Shown piece by piece: positions 6,087 through 8,298 of a stretch of 8,298 nt of DNA (positions are counted from its first letter, which is position 1; the number at the start of each line of letters is the position of its first letter). The stretch lies in the NCBI GenBank assembly GCA_021772595.1, contig JAJFLS010000172.1, positions 1 through 8,298 of the forward strand. Reading direction: 5' to 3'. The notes beneath the pieces are model-generated. The model searched no databases. It saw only the letters and a list, made by a program, of their open reading frames with translations, and was not told the origin of the DNA. Both the position numbers and the translations under genes were made by a program. Source of the stretch: Opitutales bacterium. Its GTDB lineage: Bacteria > Verrucomicrobiota > Verrucomicrobiia > Opitutales > Opitutaceae.

Positions 6087-8009
6087 ATGTGTGCAATGCC
6101 TGTTACCAACCACCACGAAATCCTAAGGGATACCTTCGGCTTCGATTCCTTTCGCGAGGGTCAAGAAGCTATCATCACGCAAATTCTGAAAGGGAATTCG
6201 GCGCTTGCCGTTTTCCCTACGGGAAGCGGAAAGAGCCTGTGCTACCAGTTGCCGGCCCTCATGCTTCCGGGATTGACGATCGTGATTTCGCCTTTGATCG
6301 CCTTGATGAAAGACCAGGTCGATTTTCTGCTTGAGCGTTCGATCAAAGTCGCGCGGCTCGACTCGACGCTTTCGGCGGACGAAACCCGCCAAGTCTACAG
6401 CGATCTGAAGGCCGGTTCTCTAAGAATGCTCTACGTGGCTCCCGAGCGTATTTCCAACGAGCGTTTTTTCGCGTCGATCGAGAATATCCCGATGTCGCTG
6501 ATGGTGATCGACGAGGCGCACTGCATATCCGAATGGGGACACAATTTTCGACCGGAGTACTTGAAGCTGGCCATCGCCGCACAGTCGCTCCGTGTCGAAC
6601 GCGTTTTAGCTCTGACCGCTACGGCGACTCTCGGTGTAGTTGAAGATATAAGACGCGAATTCGAAATCTCTCCCGAGGCGTACGTGAATACAGGGTTTCA
6701 TCGTCCCAATCTCTATCTTGCGTTTTCACCCACGGCTCTTTCGGAACGCATTGGAATGTTGACGGACAAGCTCGCCAATTCCTCTGCCGGGCCGACCATC
6801 GTTTACGTTACACTCCAGAAGACGGCTGAACAAGTGGGGGAGGCTCTAGCCGCCGCGGGTTATCCCGCGCGACCCTATCACGCTGGAATGAAGAACGAGC
6901 TGCGGGCGGAAATTCAGGATTGGTTTATGGCGTCGGATGACGGAATCGTTGTGGCTACGATCGCCTTTGGGATGGGTATCGACAAATCGAATATACGCCG
7001 CATTTATCACTACAATTTGCCGAAGACGCTCGAAAACTATTCGCAGGAGATTGGCCGAGCGGGCCGCGATGGTCAGCCTTCGCATTGCGAAGTTCTCGGG
7101 TCGTCCGAAGATCTGATCGTGCTGGAGAATTTCATCTACGGCGATACGCCCACCGAGGAGAGTATCGGCGCGTTCGTGGAGTTCATTCTTTCGCAGGAAG
7201 AGACTTTCGACATCTCGATCTATCAATTGTCGCAGCTAACGGATATCCGGCCGCTGGTGTTGAGCACCTTGCTGACCTATCTGGAACTGGAGGGCGTTAT
7301 CAAATTCACGGCGCCCTTTTACAGTGAATACAAATTCAACTACATCGTCCCTCAGAAAGAGATTTTGGCGGCCTTCGATGAAGCGCGTCGAGAGTTTCTG
7401 GTAAAGGTCTTTGCCGAGGCCAACAGAAAGACAAGATGGAGTTACTTGAATCTGGATACGGCCGCAGCGAATCTCGGAGAAAATCGAAGCCGGATCGTGA
7501 AGGCTTTCAACTACCTGGAAGAGACCGGCAAGCTGAAGGTCGGAGTAACGGGACTGCGGCAAGGTATGCGACTGCTGCAGCGACCGGATGCGGACCAAGT
7601 CGCCCAAAAACTAGCCGATAAAGTTTTTCGAAATGAAACCCGAAACATCGAACGTACGCAAATGGTCATCGAGCTCCTCAATGCCGATTCCTGTAAAACC
7701 CGTGCGGTTCTCGAATACTTCGGCGAAGACCTCGGTCGTCCATGCGGGCATTGCAGCCATTGCGAAACGGGCGAAACCGATCGGATCCGCAACGCCGAGC
7801 GCGACCTAGATGCCAAGGAGCAAACCCAAATCGAGCGATTTCTCGATCAGCGTCCAATTGGATTCAAGACGCCCCGCGAAAACGCCCGATTCCTTTGCGG
7901 CATCGCTTCGCCCAAACTCAGCCGAAGCCGCCTGACCCAAAACGAATTATTCGGCGCCCTCGGGCAAAGCCCATTCCACGCAGTACTAAAAGCCCTCGAA
8001 GACAAGTAG
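6087..8009 (+). CDS. RecQ-family ATP-dependent DNA helicase (C-terminal zinc cluster type)
   Basis: A 640-residue 3'-5' superfamily 2 DNA helicase, expected to unwind DNA in recombination and fork repair. Visible motifs are FGFDSFREGQ (motif 0, residues 17-26), TGSGKS (45-50; Walker A Lys49), IDEAHCISEWGHNFRPEY (motif II plus the RecQ aromatic loop, 141-158), LTATAT (176-181), ATIAFGMGIDK (290-300) and QEIGRAGRDG (320-329). After the core comes a winged-helix-like stretch (about 350-500, with DIRPLVLSTLLTYLEL), and only then the four-Cys cluster C536, C553, C556 and C559. A short C-terminal helix region follows (LFGALGQSPFHAVLKAL), with no HRDC domain. Canonical RecQ has the cysteines directly after the core, so this is the longer variant that I recall in several proteobacteria. 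ATG 6087 is used; Met4 (6096) is an equally possible start, as neither has a Shine-Dalgarno. The end is TAG followed at once by TAA. Confidence 0.92.
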   Translation: MCAMPVTNHHEILRDTFGFDSFREGQEAIITQILKGNSALAVFPTGSGKSLCYQLPALMLPGLTIVISPLIALMKDQVDFLLERSIKVARLDSTLSADETRQVYSDLKAGSLRMLYVAPERISNERFFASIENIPMSLMVIDEAHCISEWGHNFRPEYLKLAIAAQSLRVERVLALTATATLGVVEDIRREFEISPEAYVNTGFHRPNLYLAFSPTALSERIGMLTDKLANSSAGPTIVYVTLQKTAEQVGEALAAAGYPARPYHAGMKNELRAEIQDWFMASDDGIVVATIAFGMGIDKSNIRRIYHYNLPKTLENYSQEIGRAGRDGQPSHCEVLGSSEDLIVLENFIYGDTPTEESIGAFVEFILSQEETFDISIYQLSQLTDIRPLVLSTLLTYLELEGVIKFTAPFYSEYKFNYIVPQKEILAAFDEARREFLVKVFAEANRKTRWSYLNLDTAAANLGENRSRIVKAFNYLEETGKLKVGVTGLRQGMRLLQRPDADQVAQKLADKVFRNETRNIERTQMVIELLNADSCKTRAVLEYFGEDLGRPCGHCSHCETGETDRIRNAERDLDAKEQTQIERFLDQRPIGFKTPRENARFLCGIASPKLSRSRLTQNELFGALGQSPFHAVLKALEDK

Positions 8010-8093
8010 TAACGCAGGCAAAATACCCGAGTCGCAATTTTCCAAGCGTTTGCCATTGCTGCGCTAGCTTGAGCGCTCTACCGCTTCTTCCTT

Positions 8094-8298
8094 ATGTCAT
8101 TCGATTCACTCGGATTGTCCGAATTCCTTCTAAGCTCACTTGAAACGTTGAGCTACGACAACGCTACGCCTGTACAGGAAAAAGCAATTCCCCTCGTCCT
8201 AGAAGGCAGAGATCTATTGGCGGCCGCCCAGACCGGTTCCGGCAAAACCGCTGCGTTCATCCTGCCGATTCTCCAGCGCTATGCCGACTCGCTTCAAT
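8094..8298 (+). CDS. DEAD-box RNA helicase, N-terminal part (runs off window)
   Basis: The frame opens at ATG 8094 and continues past the window end; 68 codons are visible. The product starts MSFDSLGLSEFLLSSLETL, with a Q motif (Phe3 and SYDNATPVQ, Gln28 among residues 20-28) and then motif I AAAQTGSGKT (43-52; Lys51). These mark a DEAD-box RNA helicase of the RhlE/DbpA/CsdA kind, acting on RNA duplexes in ribosome assembly or mRNA turnover. The DEAD motif itself lies outside the window, so the subfamily cannot be set. It follows recQ in the same direction after 84 bases, so co-transcription is possible. The bases before ATG (CTACCGCTTCTTCCTT) contain no Shine-Dalgarno. Confidence 0.88.
   Translation, partial: MSFDSLGLSEFLLSSLETLSYDNATPVQEKAIPLVLEGRDLLAAAQTGSGKTAAFILPILQRYADSLQ

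Noticed and set aside
8061..8081. Weak hairpin GCGCT/AGCGC followed by CTAC between recQ and the DEAD-box gene
   Set aside because: It could be an inverted GTAG element, but the stem is only five bases and nothing else supports it.

Overview
The window reads as ordinary chromosomal DNA from a free-living bacterium. The best guess is a member of the Verrucomicrobia (Opitutales-like). That rests on the tandem C-terminal 'NLSTRGFVG...GVGP...DDWG' domains of the first protein, a type I associate with that phylum and its relatives. It is also consistent with the absence of a recognisable Shine-Dalgarno sequence before any of the four starts inside the window. This placement is an inference from family knowledge, not a search result.

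Layout. (1) Positions 1-3558 (+) hold the 3' part of a very large multidomain surface or secreted protein. In order it has lactonase-like beta-propeller blades, an Ig-like domain, two Fn3 domains, three BACON-like domains, a third Fn3, a Pro/Glu linker and two copies of a C-terminal domain. Its true start lies upstream of the window. (2) Positions 3559-3939 hold no gene but are dense in inverted repeats. (3) Positions 3940-4836 (+) encode a tandem GNAT-type acetyltransferase. (4) Positions 4837-5040, between converging genes, carry three more GTAG-led hairpin elements, one a two-hairpin GTAG...CTAC unit. (5) Positions 5041-5874 (-) encode a metallo-beta-lactamase-fold hydrolase of the RNase Z/arylsulfatase-like branch. 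(6) Positions 5875-6086 are a divergent intergenic region with a nearly perfect 40-bp palindrome. (7) Positions 6087-8009 (+) encode a RecQ-family DNA helicase whose zinc cysteines lie near the C-terminus, not directly after the helicase core. (8) From 8094 (+) to the window edge is the start of a DEAD-box RNA helicase.

No shared pathway links the genes. The two helicases are co-directional and close, so they may be co-transcribed, but nothing else looks like a functional operon. The most notable non-coding content is a family of REP/REPIN-like elements, with 5'-GTAG next to a hairpin and a CTAC end on the larger units, bracketing the acetyltransferase gene. The other is the 40-bp palindrome before recQ, whose centre resembles a LacI-family operator. 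I see no CRISPR array, tRNA, rRNA, transposase, phage gene or defence system, and no clear new multi-gene system.
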